Source: Streptomyces nigra | GTDB lineage: Bacteria > Actinomycetota > Actinomycetes > Streptomycetales > Streptomycetaceae | DNA length: 64,000 nucleotides | Assembly: GCF_003074055.1 (NCBI RefSeq) | Contig: NZ_CP029043.1 | Location: 2,472,501 to 2,536,500, forward strand | Direction: 5' to 3' | Part shown: positions 8,237-16,544 of the stretch, one piece after another | Layout: each line of letters opens with the position of its first letter | How positions within the stretch are numbered: the stretch's first letter is position 1 | The notes under the pieces: generated by a model | Told to the model about the DNA's origin: nothing | Databases searched by the model: none | The model's input: the letters and a program-made list of their open reading frames with translations, nothing else | Position numbers and translations under genes: made by a program

Positions 8237-8878
8237 ATGCCCGTCTACACACTCCCTGACCTGCCCTACGACTACGCCGCGCTCGCGCCCGTGATCAGCC
8301 CCGAGATCATCGAGCTGCATCACGACAAGCACCACGCGGCCTACGTCAAGGGAGCCAACGACACGCTGGAGCAGCTGGCCGAGGCGCGGGACAAGGAGGC
8401 GTGGGGGTCGATCAACGGGCTGGAGAAGAGCCTGGCCTTCCATCTGTCCGGGCACATCCTGCACAGCATCTACTGGCGGAACATGTCCGGCGACGGCGGC
8501 GGCGAGCCGCTGGACAAGGACGGTGTGGGCGAGTTCGCCGACGCCCTCGCCGAGTCCTTCGGCTCCTTCGCCCACTTCAAGGCGCAGCTGTCCAAGGCGG
8601 CCGCGACCACGCAGGGTTCGGGCTGGGGTGTGCTCGCGTACGAGCCGCTGAGCGGCCGGCTGATCGTCGAGCAGGTCTACGACCACCAGGGCAACGTCGG
8701 CCAGGGCGCCACCCCGATCCTGGTCTTCGACGCCTGGGAGCACGCTTTCTACCTGCAGTACCGCAACCAGAAGGTGGACTTCATCGAGGCGATGTGGCAG
8801 GTCGTGAACTGGCAGGACGTCGCCGCCCGCTACACGGCCGCCCGCTCCCGCACGGACGCGCTGCTGCTGGCCCCTTGA
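8237..8878 (+). CDS. sodF: Superoxide dismutase, Fe/Zn type
   Basis: 213 residues, Fe/Mn superoxide dismutase family. The metal ligands are visible: the first His region [10 protein letters not shown], a second His in HLSGHILH, and DAWEHAF carrying the Asp and His ligands near the C-terminus. The ATG at 8237 follows a GAGGGGACC ribosome site. A longer in-frame start at 8192 would overlap the Nur-box region and is not used. In Streptomyces, SodF is made when nickel is scarce and replaces the nickel enzyme SodN. The operator upstream and the structured 3' region downstream fit that circuit. A Streptomyces sodF is the best match by sequence and context. Confidence 0.93.
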   Translation: MPVYTLPDLPYDYAALAPVISPEIIELHHDKHHAAYVKGANDTLEQLAEARDKEAWGSINGLEKSLAFHLSGHILHSIYWRNMSGDGGGEPLDKDGVGEFADALAESFGSFAHFKAQLSKAAATTQGSGWGVLAYEPLSGRLIVEQVYDHQGNVGQGATPILVFDAWEHAFYLQYRNQKVDFIEAMWQVVNWQDVAARYTAARSRTDALLLAP

Positions 8879-8883
8879 TCCCG

Positions 8884-8979
8884 TGAGTCGTCCTGCCTCG
8901 TGATCGTCTTCTCACCGCTCACGCCCGGCAGGCGGAAGAACGGAGGCCCCCGCGAGGACGTGACTCGCGGGGGCCTCCG
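8884..8979 (+). ncRNA. Probable s-SodF small RNA from the sodF 3'UTR
   Basis: About 95 nt follow the sodF stop and end in a very strong hairpin. An inner stem can form between CCTGCC (8892-8897) and GGCAGG (8927-8932). In S. coelicolor the sodF mRNA is processed to a roughly 90-nt 3'UTR RNA, s-SodF, that pairs with and destabilises sodN mRNA. Position and size fit. The exact 5' end and the complementarity to this strain's sodN cannot be checked here because sodN is not in the window. Confidence 0.5.
8941..8979 (+). terminator. sodF transcript terminator hairpin
   Basis: A perfect 16-bp GC-rich stem (8941-8956 with 8964-8979) and 7-nt loop, without a T tract. It would form the 3' end of sodF mRNA and of the putative sRNA. 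Confidence 0.75.
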
Positions 8980-9044
8980 GTGTCGTCAGGGGTTGCGCCC
9001 CAGCCCCCGTGCTGCCCGACCGGCCGAGCATCCTCCTCGCCGGG

Positions 9045-9173
9045 CCAGCCGCCGACCAGGTCGCGGGCCCGGTCGTGGCCGTCGACATGGCCGAGGATGT
9101 TGCTGAGGATCAGGGCCGTGGGCCGGGAGAGATCGAGGGTGCGGGAGGGTAGTCGTCCTTGCCGACAAGACAC
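9045..9173 (-). pseudogene. Possible remnant of a SAM-dependent methyltransferase (DUF574-like)
   Basis: Read on the minus strand, this stretch encodes LDLSRPTALILSNILGHVDG followed by HDRARDLVGGW. This resembles the 'LD..RP.AL.....L.H..D..D.AR..V' segment of Streptomyces DUF574 methyltransferases. No start region, SAM-binding motif or C-terminal half is present around it, and the frame degenerates downstream. It lies in the 246-bp gap between the sodF terminator and the histidine phosphatase gene, where I see nothing else. The similarity is by eye over about 30 residues, so chance is possible. Confidence 0.35.
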
Positions 9174-9225
9174 CCCCCCTAGTTCCAGATGCGGGTGGAA
9201 CGCGGTCCCGAGGTGTCGATCTCCG

Positions 9226-9876
9226 TCATGGGGTCATCGTGCTACGCGGGTCCGGTTCGCAGGGGACGTTCAGGGAGAGAAGTGCCGCCTGTCCACCGGC
9301 ACTCAGGCGGAGTTCGGTGAGGGCCGTGTTGCGCAGGCGTGGGAGTACACGGCGGTACTCGCGGGGCGGGATCGAGAGCAGGGTGCACAGGACCAGCCTC
9401 AGCAGGGTGTTGTGGGCGACGACGAGCACCCGTTCGCCGGGGTGGGCGGTGGCGATCTCCCGCAGGGCGGTGACTCCGCGACGGGCGGCGGCCGTCGGGT
9501 CCTCGGCGTCCGGGAACGGATGCGCCACCGGGTCGGCGCGGTACGCCTCCGCGGCGGCCGGGTTCTCGGCGGCGAACTCGGCGAGCGTACGGCCCTCCAG
9601 TACGCCGAAGTCGCATTCGCGCAGGCCCGGTTCGCGGCGCGGGGTCAGGCCGAGGGCACGGCAGGCGGGCTCGGCCGTGACGACGGCCCGGGACAGCGGC
9701 GAGGTCCAGACGGCGTCGACCGGGTGCGCGGCGGCCCATCGGCCCAGCGCCTCGGCCTGGGCCCGCCCGGTGTCGGTGAGGGGCACGTCGCTGACCCCGG
9801 CGTAGCGGTTCTCGGCGTGCCAGATCGTCTGCCCGTGCCGGGACAGGAGCAGCGTCGTGCTCGTGCTCGTCGTCAT
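9226..9876 (-). CDS. Histidine phosphatase family protein (phosphoglycerate mutase-like)
   Basis: 216 residues. The N-terminal catalytic motif is LLLSRHGQT, with the phosphohistidine in RHG. The acid motif region is ECDFGVLEGRT, and the second His is in LVVAHNTLLRL. The ATG overlaps the stop of the upstream kinase gene (ATGA at 9876-9873), so the two are translationally coupled. Members dephosphorylate sugar phosphates, nucleotides or cobalamin intermediates. Coupling to an FGGY kinase suggests a small phosphorylated sugar as substrate, possibly to remove a toxic excess. This is inference from context only. Confidence 0.82.
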   Translation of the reverse strand: MTTSTSTTLLLSRHGQTIWHAENRYAGVSDVPLTDTGRAQAEALGRWAAAHPVDAVWTSPLSRAVVTAEPACRALGLTPRREPGLRECDFGVLEGRTLAEFAAENPAAAEAYRADPVAHPFPDAEDPTAAARRGVTALREIATAHPGERVLVVAHNTLLRLVLCTLLSIPPREYRRVLPRLRNTALTELRLSAGGQAALLSLNVPCEPDPRSTMTP

Positions 9877-11339
9877 GAGTCGGCAGTATCCCCGTCGTCG
9901 AGGCGGGCGTGTGCGTGCGCCGCGACCGGTGGGGGGAGCCAGCCGCGGGCCATGAGTTCGTCGACCAGGCGGGCGTAGGGCTCGGCGAAGCGGGCGGTGT
10001 GGGCGGGGCGGGGCTCGACGGGCGGGCCGAGTCGGACCATGGCCTCCGCGGCGTCCGTGAGTGCCGGTGCCGCGCCCGTGCCGTACGCCGCCAGCGCGGC
10101 CATGCCCAGGGCCGGTTCGGTCTGCCGGGGCACCCGGGCAGGCCGGCCGAGGACGTCGGCGCGCAGCTGGTTCCAGTACGGGCTGCGGGCGGCGCCGCCG
10201 GTGAAGGTGAGCGGGCCGTCGACGGGGGCGCCGAGGTGGTGCAGATAGTCCAGGCAGAGGCGTTCGGCGAAGGCGACGCCCTGGAGGAGCCCGGCCCACA
10301 GGTCGGCGTCGGACTCCGGTTCGCCGAGGACGAGGGAGGTGGCGCCGGGAGCCAGGAACGGGAACCGCTCGCCGGGTGACACCAGCGGGTAGGTGACGGC
10401 GCCGGAGGGCTCGTGGGCGGCGGCCCGCTCGTCCATGACGGCGGGGTCGGCGCCGGGGAACGCGGCGGTGAGGACGCCCGCGCCCACGCTGGAGGCGCCG
10501 CCGGGCAGCCAGCTGCCGTCGGGGGCGCGGTGGTTGTAGACCACGCCGGACGGGTCGCGGACCGGGGTGAGGGAGGCCCCCTTGAGGACGAGCGTCGTGC
10601 CGAGCACCGAGTTCCAGGCGCCGGGGCGCAGCGCGGCGGAGGCGATCTGGGCCGCGCAGCCGTCGGTCATGCCGGCGACGACGGGGGTGCCGGCGGGGAT
10701 GCCGGTGGCGTCGGCGGCGGACACGGACACCTCGCCGAGCCGGGTGCCGGGCGGCACGACGTCCGGGACCGCCTCGTCGGGCAGCCCGAGCCGGGCCAGC
10801 GCGTCCGGCCAGGCGTCGCGCTCCAGGTCGTAGCCGGTCTTCAGGGCGTGGCTGGAGTCGGCCGGGGGCAGCGCGCCGGTGAGGAGCAGGACCATCAGGT
10901 CCGGCTGGTGGGTGATGCGGCCCGGCCCGTGGGCCTCGGTCAGCCACAGCGCCTTGGGCAACGCCCAGGTGTCCTGCACGGCGAGCCCGGCGCCGCGCGC
11001 CCGCGCCGCCTGCTGCGTCGCGCGGGCGTCGTCGTACATGAGCGCGGGGCTCGTCGGGTGGCCGGCGCCGTCGGTGAGCAGCACGGTGCCGGAGGTCCCG
11101 CAGAGCGCGAGCCCGCCGATCGGGGTGCCGGACCGGCCGCGCAGTGCGGCACGGGTGGCGACGCACAGGCCGTCCCACCAGGAGGCCGGATCCTGTTCGT
11201 GCCGTACGCCGTCGCGCCGGCCGGCCAGCGGCGCCGAGCCGCTGCCGAGGACCGTGCCGTCCCCGGTGACCAGCAGGGCGCGCACGCTCTGGGTGCCCAG
11301 GTCGATCCCGAGCCAGGTCGCCTCGTCCCGGTGCGCCAT
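9873..11339 (-). CDS. FGGY-family carbohydrate kinase (xylulokinase-like)
   Basis: 488 residues. The N-terminal ATPase phosphate-1 motif is WLGIDLGTQSVRALLV and the second domain has TGGAARSPYWNQLRADVLGR, both typical of FGGY kinases, and the length is right for xylulokinase-like members. It is transcribed divergently from an ABC transporter operon that carries its own DeoR regulator and a second, different FGGY kinase. Predicted to phosphorylate a ketose or polyol brought in by that transporter. The exact sugar cannot be read from sequence. Confidence 0.83.
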   Translation of the reverse strand: MAHRDEATWLGIDLGTQSVRALLVTGDGTVLGSGSAPLAGRRDGVRHEQDPASWWDGLCVATRAALRGRSGTPIGGLALCGTSGTVLLTDGAGHPTSPALMYDDARATQQAARARGAGLAVQDTWALPKALWLTEAHGPGRITHQPDLMVLLLTGALPPADSSHALKTGYDLERDAWPDALARLGLPDEAVPDVVPPGTRLGEVSVSAADATGIPAGTPVVAGMTDGCAAQIASAALRPGAWNSVLGTTLVLKGASLTPVRDPSGVVYNHRAPDGSWLPGGASSVGAGVLTAAFPGADPAVMDERAAAHEPSGAVTYPLVSPGERFPFLAPGATSLVLGEPESDADLWAGLLQGVAFAERLCLDYLHHLGAPVDGPLTFTGGAARSPYWNQLRADVLGRPARVPRQTEPALGMAALAAYGTGAAPALTDAAEAMVRLGPPVEPRPAHTARFAEPYARLVDELMARGWLPPPVAAHAHARLDDGDTADS

Positions 11340-11354
11340 CCGGTCTCCCGCACA

Positions 11355-11444
11355 GTTGGAAACGTTAACTTCTCACTCTGCACCGATATTTTCCCGTGCG
11401 CGAGGGATTGACGCCCAACTTCCTTGGTTCCACCCTCTGTTAAC
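11355..11444. promoter_or_regulatory. Candidate DeoR-type operator pair in divergent promoter
   Basis: CGTTAAC occurs at 11363-11369 and, in the opposite orientation, at 11439-11445, each in a short AT-rich patch of otherwise GC-rich DNA. A TTGACG (-35-like) lies at 11408-11413, so the second element would sit near the start of the rightward transcript. The DeoR regulator encoded in the operon is the obvious candidate binder. Inference from symmetry and position. Confidence 0.35.
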
Positions 11445-11510
11445 GAGTCGACTCGCCGTGTTGCAACCCCTCGCACCCGGATGGCCCGAGCCCCCACGTG
11501 GAGGTCACGG

Positions 11511-12932
11511 ATGGACACGCACGCGCACGACCGCCGGCGCTTCCTGGCGCTGGGCGCCGCCCTGGCCGCCACCCCGCTGCTGAGCGCCTGCGGGACCGGT
11601 TTCGGCGGCGGGGACGACAAGAGCGACGGCTCGGCGGCGGACGACGTCACCGGCTCCTTCGACTGGAAGCGGGAGAAGGGCACGACCGTCAAGGCACTGC
11701 TGAACAAGCACCCGTACACGGACGCCCTGATCGCCGACCTGAAGTCGTTCACCGAGAAGACGGGGATCAAGGTCGAGTACGACGTCTTCCCCGAGGACAA
11801 CTACTTCGACAAGCTCACCGTCGACCTGTCCAGCGGACGCGCCTCCTACGACGTCTTCATGCTGGGCGCGTACATGGTGTGGCAGTACGGGCCGCCCGGC
11901 TGGCTGGAGGACCTCGGCCCCTGGATGCGCAACTCCTCGGCCACGGCCGCCGAATGGGACCAGGCCGACTTCTTCCCCAACCTCCTCCAGGCCGACCAGT
12001 GGTCCCTGAAGGCGGGCGCCCCGCTCGGGCAGGGCGGGCAGTACGCGCTGCCGTGGGGCTGGGAGACCAACGTCGTCGCCTACAACACGGAGGTCTTCAA
12101 GAAGCTGGGCCTCAGGCCCGCCGAGACCTTCGACGAGCTGCGGGACATCGCCGGGACCATCAAGCGCAAGGCGCCGGGCGCCGGATTCGACGGCATGTAC
12201 GGGATCGCCGTGCGCGGCTCACGGAGCTGGGCGACGATCCACCCCGGCTTCATGACGATGTACGCCCGCAACGGCCTGAAGGACTTCACGGTCGAGGGCG
12301 GCAGGCTCACCCCGGCGATGAACAGCCCCGAGGCCGTCGCGTTCACCCGGGACTGGGCCGGCATGGTCAAGCAGGGCGGGCCGCCGTCGTGGACGTCGTA
12401 CACCTGGTACCAGTGCTCCAGCGATCTGGGCGCGAAGAAGGCCGGGATGCTGTTCGACGCGGACACCGCCGCCTACTTCCAAGCGGTCGAGGGCGCCAGC
12501 CCGGCCTCCGGGAAGATCGCCTTCCACCCCGGTCCGAAGGGGCCGGACGGCTCGCTGGCCACCAACATGTGGATCTGGTCGCTCGGCATGAACGCCAGGA
12601 GCAAGCGAAAGAGCGCCAGTTGGCTCTTTCTGCAGTGGGCGACCGGCAAGGAGCATCTGCGCAGGAGCGCGATCACCCACAACCACATCGACCCGGTGCG
12701 CAGGTCGATCGCCGACGACCCGGCGTACAAGGACAAGATGAGGCACCTGCCCGGCTTCATCGAGACGTTCGAGACGGTCGTCGACCAGACGAAGATCCAG
12801 TTCACCCCGCAGGAGCAGTTCTTCGACGCCACCACCAGCTGGGCGGCGGCCCTGCAGGAGATCTACGGCGGCGAGAACGCCAAGTCGGTGCTGAACGGCC
12901 TGGCGGGCGACCTCGCCGACAAGGTGGGCTAG
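11511..12932 (+). CDS. Sugar/polyol ABC transporter substrate-binding lipoprotein (family 1)
   Basis: 473 residues. A twin-arginine signal DRRRFLALGAALAATPLLSA ends in the lipobox Cys, so it is a Tat lipoprotein. The mature part is an extracellular solute-binding protein of family 1, with a pattern such as VEYDVFPEDNYFDKLTVDLSSG and PWGWETNVVAYNTEVFKKLG. GGAGG lies upstream of the ATG at 11511. It is the first gene of an eight-gene operon with two permeases, two ATPases, DeoR, a dehydrogenase and a kinase. Length and style resemble polyol or glycerol-type binding proteins. The ligand is unknown. Confidence 0.84.
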   Translation: MDTHAHDRRRFLALGAALAATPLLSACGTGFGGGDDKSDGSAADDVTGSFDWKREKGTTVKALLNKHPYTDALIADLKSFTEKTGIKVEYDVFPEDNYFDKLTVDLSSGRASYDVFMLGAYMVWQYGPPGWLEDLGPWMRNSSATAAEWDQADFFPNLLQADQWSLKAGAPLGQGGQYALPWGWETNVVAYNTEVFKKLGLRPAETFDELRDIAGTIKRKAPGAGFDGMYGIAVRGSRSWATIHPGFMTMYARNGLKDFTVEGGRLTPAMNSPEAVAFTRDWAGMVKQGGPPSWTSYTWYQCSSDLGAKKAGMLFDADTAAYFQAVEGASPASGKIAFHPGPKGPDGSLATNMWIWSLGMNARSKRKSASWLFLQWATGKEHLRRSAITHNHIDPVRRSIADDPAYKDKMRHLPGFIETFETVVDQTKIQFTPQEQFFDATTSWAAALQEIYGGENAKSVLNGLAGDLADKVG

Positions 12933-12935
12933 CCG

Positions 12936-13817
12936 ATGGGATGGCGGCCCGCCCTGCGCCCGTACCTCCTGATCGTCCCCGCCCTGCTGCTGACCTGCGG
13001 AATCCTGTACCCGTTCGGGCTCGGCCTGTACTACACGCTGTTCGACTTCTCGGCGAGCAAGCCGCAGCCGGACCTGGTGCGGCTGGAGAACTACACGACC
13101 GTCTTCACCCAGGAGGCGTTCTGGAACTCCGCCTGGGTGACGGTCCTGTACGCGGTCGGCGCCGCCGTCGTCGAGACGGTCCTCGGGGTGTCCGTCGCCC
13201 TGCTGCTGCACCGGTCGTCGGTCATCGGGCGGGTGCTGGAGAAGATCCTGATCCTGCCGCTGATGATCGCCCCGGTGATCGCGGCGATCATCTGGAAGCT
13301 GATGCTCCAGCCGTCGGTCGGGGTGGTGAACCATCTGCTGCGGCCCTTCGGGCTGGGCGGGGTCCAGTGGACGGACACCCCGACCGGGGCCCTGCTGTCG
13401 TCCATCGCCGTGGACGTGTGGGTCTACACCCCGTTCGTGGCGATCCTCGCGCTCGCCGGGCTGCGGTCGCTGCCCACCTCGCCGTTCGAGGCGGCGGCCG
13501 TCGACGGGGCCGGCTGGTGGTACACCTTCCGCCGGCTGACCCTGCCGATGCTGTGGCCGTACGTCCTGGTCGCGGTGATCTTCCGGTTCATGGACTCGCT
13601 GAAGGTGTTCGACATCATCTACGCCCTCACGGAGGGCGGTCCGGGCGACTCCACCGTCGTCCTGCAGATCCGGGCCTATCTGGAGGCGATCCGCTTCCAG
13701 CGCTACTCGTTCGGCATCAGCTACACGATCGTGCTGTGGGCCGTGGTGTACCTCGCGGCGATGGTGCTGGTGAAGCACCTCGGGAAGATCCAGCGGAAGG
13801 CGGCGGAGGTGAAATGA
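12936..13817 (+). CDS. Sugar/polyol ABC transporter permease (MalF/UgpA-like)
   Basis: 293 residues with six hydrophobic segments, beginning LLIVPALLLTCGILYPFGLG. The EAA loop is FEAAAVDGAGWWYTFRRLTL. It starts 3 bp after the binding-protein stop and ends in an ATGA overlap with the second permease. It forms the heterodimeric membrane channel with the next gene product. Confidence 0.86.
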   Translation: MGWRPALRPYLLIVPALLLTCGILYPFGLGLYYTLFDFSASKPQPDLVRLENYTTVFTQEAFWNSAWVTVLYAVGAAVVETVLGVSVALLLHRSSVIGRVLEKILILPLMIAPVIAAIIWKLMLQPSVGVVNHLLRPFGLGGVQWTDTPTGALLSSIAVDVWVYTPFVAILALAGLRSLPTSPFEAAAVDGAGWWYTFRRLTLPMLWPYVLVAVIFRFMDSLKVFDIIYALTEGGPGDSTVVLQIRAYLEAIRFQRYSFGISYTIVLWAVVYLAAMVLVKHLGKIQRKAAEVK

Positions 13818-14644
13818 CCGTGCAGAAGCGCCTGTTGGGGTGGCTGGCCGACGCCGCCCTCGTCCTCTACTTCGTCTTCGCGCTGTTCCCGATCGCCTGG
13901 ATGGTGATCCTTTCGCTGAAGCCGGCGAACCAGCTGTTCTCCACCTACTTCTCCTTCTCCCCCACCCTCGACGGCTACCGCACGGTCCTCGGCGACAGCG
14001 AGGGCATCCCGTTCGTGCGGTTCTTCGTCAACAGCCTGGTGGTGTCGGTGGGCGCGGTGCTCCTGTCGCTGCTCGTCGGCCTCCCGGCGGCGTACGCGTC
14101 GGCGCGCTGGCGGTTCAAGGGGTCCGAGAACCTGATGTTCACGCTGCTGTCGTTCCGGTTCGCGCCCGAACTCACCGTGATCATCCCGCTGTTCGTGCTC
14201 TACCAGAAGCTCGGCCTGTTCGACACGTACGTCGGCATGGTGTGGGTGCTCCAGCTCGTCACCCTGCCGCTGATCGTGTGGATCATGCGCTCGTACTTCG
14301 CCGACCTCACGCCCGAGCTGGAACAGGCGGCCCTGCTCGACGGCTACAGCCGTAAGCAGGCGTTCGTGAAGGTGGCACTGCCGCTGGTCAAGCCGGGAGT
14401 GGCGGCGGTGTCGCTGCTGGCGTTCATCTTCGCCTGGAACAACTTCGTCTTCCCGCTCATCCTGACCTCCAGCGAGGCCCAGACGGTGACCGTCGGCGCG
14501 CTGTCCTTCCTCGGCGGCGACCGGCCCAAGTACAACCTGACGGCCGCCGCCGCGCTCGTCTCCGTCGTACCGCCGCTGCTGCTCGCGCTGACCATCCAGC
14601 GGTATCTGGTGCGGGGGCTGTCGTTCGGGGCGGTGAAGTCGTGA
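13814..14644 (+). CDS. Sugar/polyol ABC transporter permease (MalG/UgpE-like)
   Basis: 276 residues, MalG-type permease with six hydrophobic segments and the EAA loop LEQAALLDGYSRKQAFVKVAL. ATGA overlap with the upstream permease and GTGA overlap with the downstream ATPase show a tightly coupled operon. Partner of the preceding permease. Confidence 0.86.
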   Translation: MTVQKRLLGWLADAALVLYFVFALFPIAWMVILSLKPANQLFSTYFSFSPTLDGYRTVLGDSEGIPFVRFFVNSLVVSVGAVLLSLLVGLPAAYASARWRFKGSENLMFTLLSFRFAPELTVIIPLFVLYQKLGLFDTYVGMVWVLQLVTLPLIVWIMRSYFADLTPELEQAALLDGYSRKQAFVKVALPLVKPGVAAVSLLAFIFAWNNFVFPLILTSSEAQTVTVGALSFLGGDRPKYNLTAAAALVSVVPPLLLALTIQRYLVRGLSFGAVKS

Positions 14645-15723
14645 TCCGGCTGCGCGGTGTCTCCAAGGCGTTCGGCGCCGTCCGTGCGCTCGACGGGCTC
14701 GACCTGGACGTGCGGGAGGGCGAGTTCTTCTGTCTGCTCGGCCCGTCCGGCGCCGGGAAGACCACCACGCTGAAGACCGTCGCCGGGCTGGAGGTTCCCG
14801 ACGCCGGGACCGTCGAGCTCGACGGGAAGGACCAGCGCGGGGTCGAGCCGTACGACCGGGGCGTGGCCATGTGCTTCGAGAGCTACGCCCTGTACCCGCA
14901 CAAGTCGGTGTACGACAACCTCGCCTTCCCGCTCCGCTCGCCGCGCCACCGCCTCCCCGCGTCCCGCGCGCGCGAGCGGATCGGGGAGGTGGCCGAGCTC
15001 CTGGGCATCGCGGGCCTGCTGGACCGGTCGGTCGGGCAGCTGTCCAACGGGCAGCGCCAGCGGGTCGCGCTCGGCCGGGTCCTGGTCCGCCCCGCCCGCG
15101 CCTTCCTGCTGGACGAGCCGCTCTCCCACCTCGACGCCAAGCTGCGCCAGCAGATGCGGGCCGAGCTGAAGGCGATCGGGTCGGTGCGCCGCACCACCAC
15201 CCTGTACGTGACCCACGACTCGGTGGAGGCCCTGGCGCTGGGCGACCGGATCGGGGTGATCCGGGACGGGCGGATCGTGCAGACCGGGACCCGGGAGGAG
15301 ATCTGGTACCGGCCCCATGACACGGAGGTCGCGCGGGCGTTCGGCCGGCCCCGGATCAATCTGCTGCCGGGCACGGTGACGCCCGGCGGCTTCCGGTCGG
15401 CGGACGGGGCGGTCGAGCTGGACCTGGGGGCGCGGGCGGCGCCGGGCACCGACGTGCTGGTCGGTGCCCGGCCCCGCGACCTGACGCTGGGCGAAGGCCC
15501 CGGTCACACGCTCACCGGCACGGTGTACGTCACCGAGGTGCTGGGCCGGTCGGTGGAGGTCACCGTGCGGCTCGGCGCACAGCATGTGGCGCTCGTCGTC
15601 CCACGCGGCGAGGCGGCCGGTCTGCGGCCCGACGATCCGGTACGACTGTCGGTCCGGCCTGAGAACCTGCTGCTGTTCGAGGCCGACCGGCCGGAGCGTC
15701 CAGGACGAAGGATCGGACCATGA
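14641..15723 (+). CDS. ABC transporter ATP-binding protein, MalK/UgpC type, first of two
   Basis: 360 residues with an N-terminal ATPase and a C-terminal OB-fold (TOBE-like) regulatory region. Walker A is GPSGAGKTT and Walker B FLLDEPLSHLD. Two motifs deviate from the usual MalK pattern: the Q-loop Gln is Glu80 (CFESYALYP), and the signature is LSNGQ instead of LSGGQ. The start is GTG 14641, overlapping the permease stop. A second ATPase gene lies two genes downstream, so a heterodimeric ATPase is likely, as in glycerol-type importers with two ATPases. Confidence 0.86.
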   Translation: MIRLRGVSKAFGAVRALDGLDLDVREGEFFCLLGPSGAGKTTTLKTVAGLEVPDAGTVELDGKDQRGVEPYDRGVAMCFESYALYPHKSVYDNLAFPLRSPRHRLPASRARERIGEVAELLGIAGLLDRSVGQLSNGQRQRVALGRVLVRPARAFLLDEPLSHLDAKLRQQMRAELKAIGSVRRTTTLYVTHDSVEALALGDRIGVIRDGRIVQTGTREEIWYRPHDTEVARAFGRPRINLLPGTVTPGGFRSADGAVELDLGARAAPGTDVLVGARPRDLTLGEGPGHTLTGTVYVTEVLGRSVEVTVRLGAQHVALVVPRGEAAGLRPDDPVRLSVRPENLLLFEADRPERPGRRIGP

Positions 15724-16544
15724 ACCACGCACAGCAGGGCCCCGCCGCCCGCCAGGCCGCGATGGCCGAGCAGGTCCTCGCCGACGGGTCGGCGACCGCC
15801 GCCGACCTGGCCGAGCGGTTCGGGGTGAGCCTGATGACCATCCACCGGGACCTGGACGAACTCGAACGGCAGGGCATCGTCCGCAAGTTCCGGGGCGGCG
15901 TCACCGCGCAGCCCTCCGGCGTGTTCGAGTCCAATGTGCAGTACCGGCTGAAGACCATGCGCGCCGAGAAGGCCGCCGTCGCCGACCGGGCCCTGCGGCT
16001 CGTCGAGCCCGGCATGGCGATCATGCTGGACGACTCCACGACCACCCTGGAGATAGCCCGCGGGCTGCGGCTGGGCGAGATCACCCCGCTGACGGTCGTC
16101 ACCAACTTCCTGGAGGCCATCAACCTGCTGGCCGACCAGCGGGGCATCCGGCTGATGGCCCTCGGCGGCGACTACGACCCGCTGCACTCGTCGTTCCTCG
16201 GCGTGTCCTGCGTCGAGGCGATCGAGCAGCTGCGCGTCGACGTCTGCTTCGCGTCCACGTCGGCCGTGCGCGGCGGCTACGCCTACCACCAGGAGCAGCA
16301 CATCGTGTCGGTGAAGCGCGCCATGCTCGGCGCGGCCGCGCGCAACGTCCTGCTGATCGACCACACCAAGCTCGCCCGCGCCGCCCTGCACCGGGTGGTC
16401 CCGCTGTCCCGCTTCGACCTGCTGCTGGTGGACGACGGGGCGTCGCCGGAGGCCCTGCGGGACCTGGACGAGCACAAGGTCCGCTACGAGGTGTGCACTT
16501 CACCCGCGACGAGGGGCGGCGATGACCGAGCTGGAGCTACGTGA
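15720..16544 (+). CDS. DeoR-family transcriptional regulator
   Basis: 274 residues. The N-terminal DeoR helix-turn-helix (about residues 18-60) contains ATAADLAERFGVSLMTIHRD. It is followed by the DeoRC sugar-phosphate sensor domain, recognisable from DDSTTTLEIARGL and the later LLIDHTKLAR. It starts in an ATGA overlap with the upstream ATPase and overlaps the next gene by 23 bp. It is probably the local repressor of this catabolic operon and of the divergent kinase/phosphatase pair, relieved by a phosphorylated sugar made by the FGGY kinases. Confidence 0.87.
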   Translation: MNHAQQGPAARQAAMAEQVLADGSATAADLAERFGVSLMTIHRDLDELERQGIVRKFRGGVTAQPSGVFESNVQYRLKTMRAEKAAVADRALRLVEPGMAIMLDDSTTTLEIARGLRLGEITPLTVVTNFLEAINLLADQRGIRLMALGGDYDPLHSSFLGVSCVEAIEQLRVDVCFASTSAVRGGYAYHQEQHIVSVKRAMLGAAARNVLLIDHTKLARAALHRVVPLSRFDLLLVDDGASPEALRDLDEHKVRYEVCTSPATRGGDDRAGAT

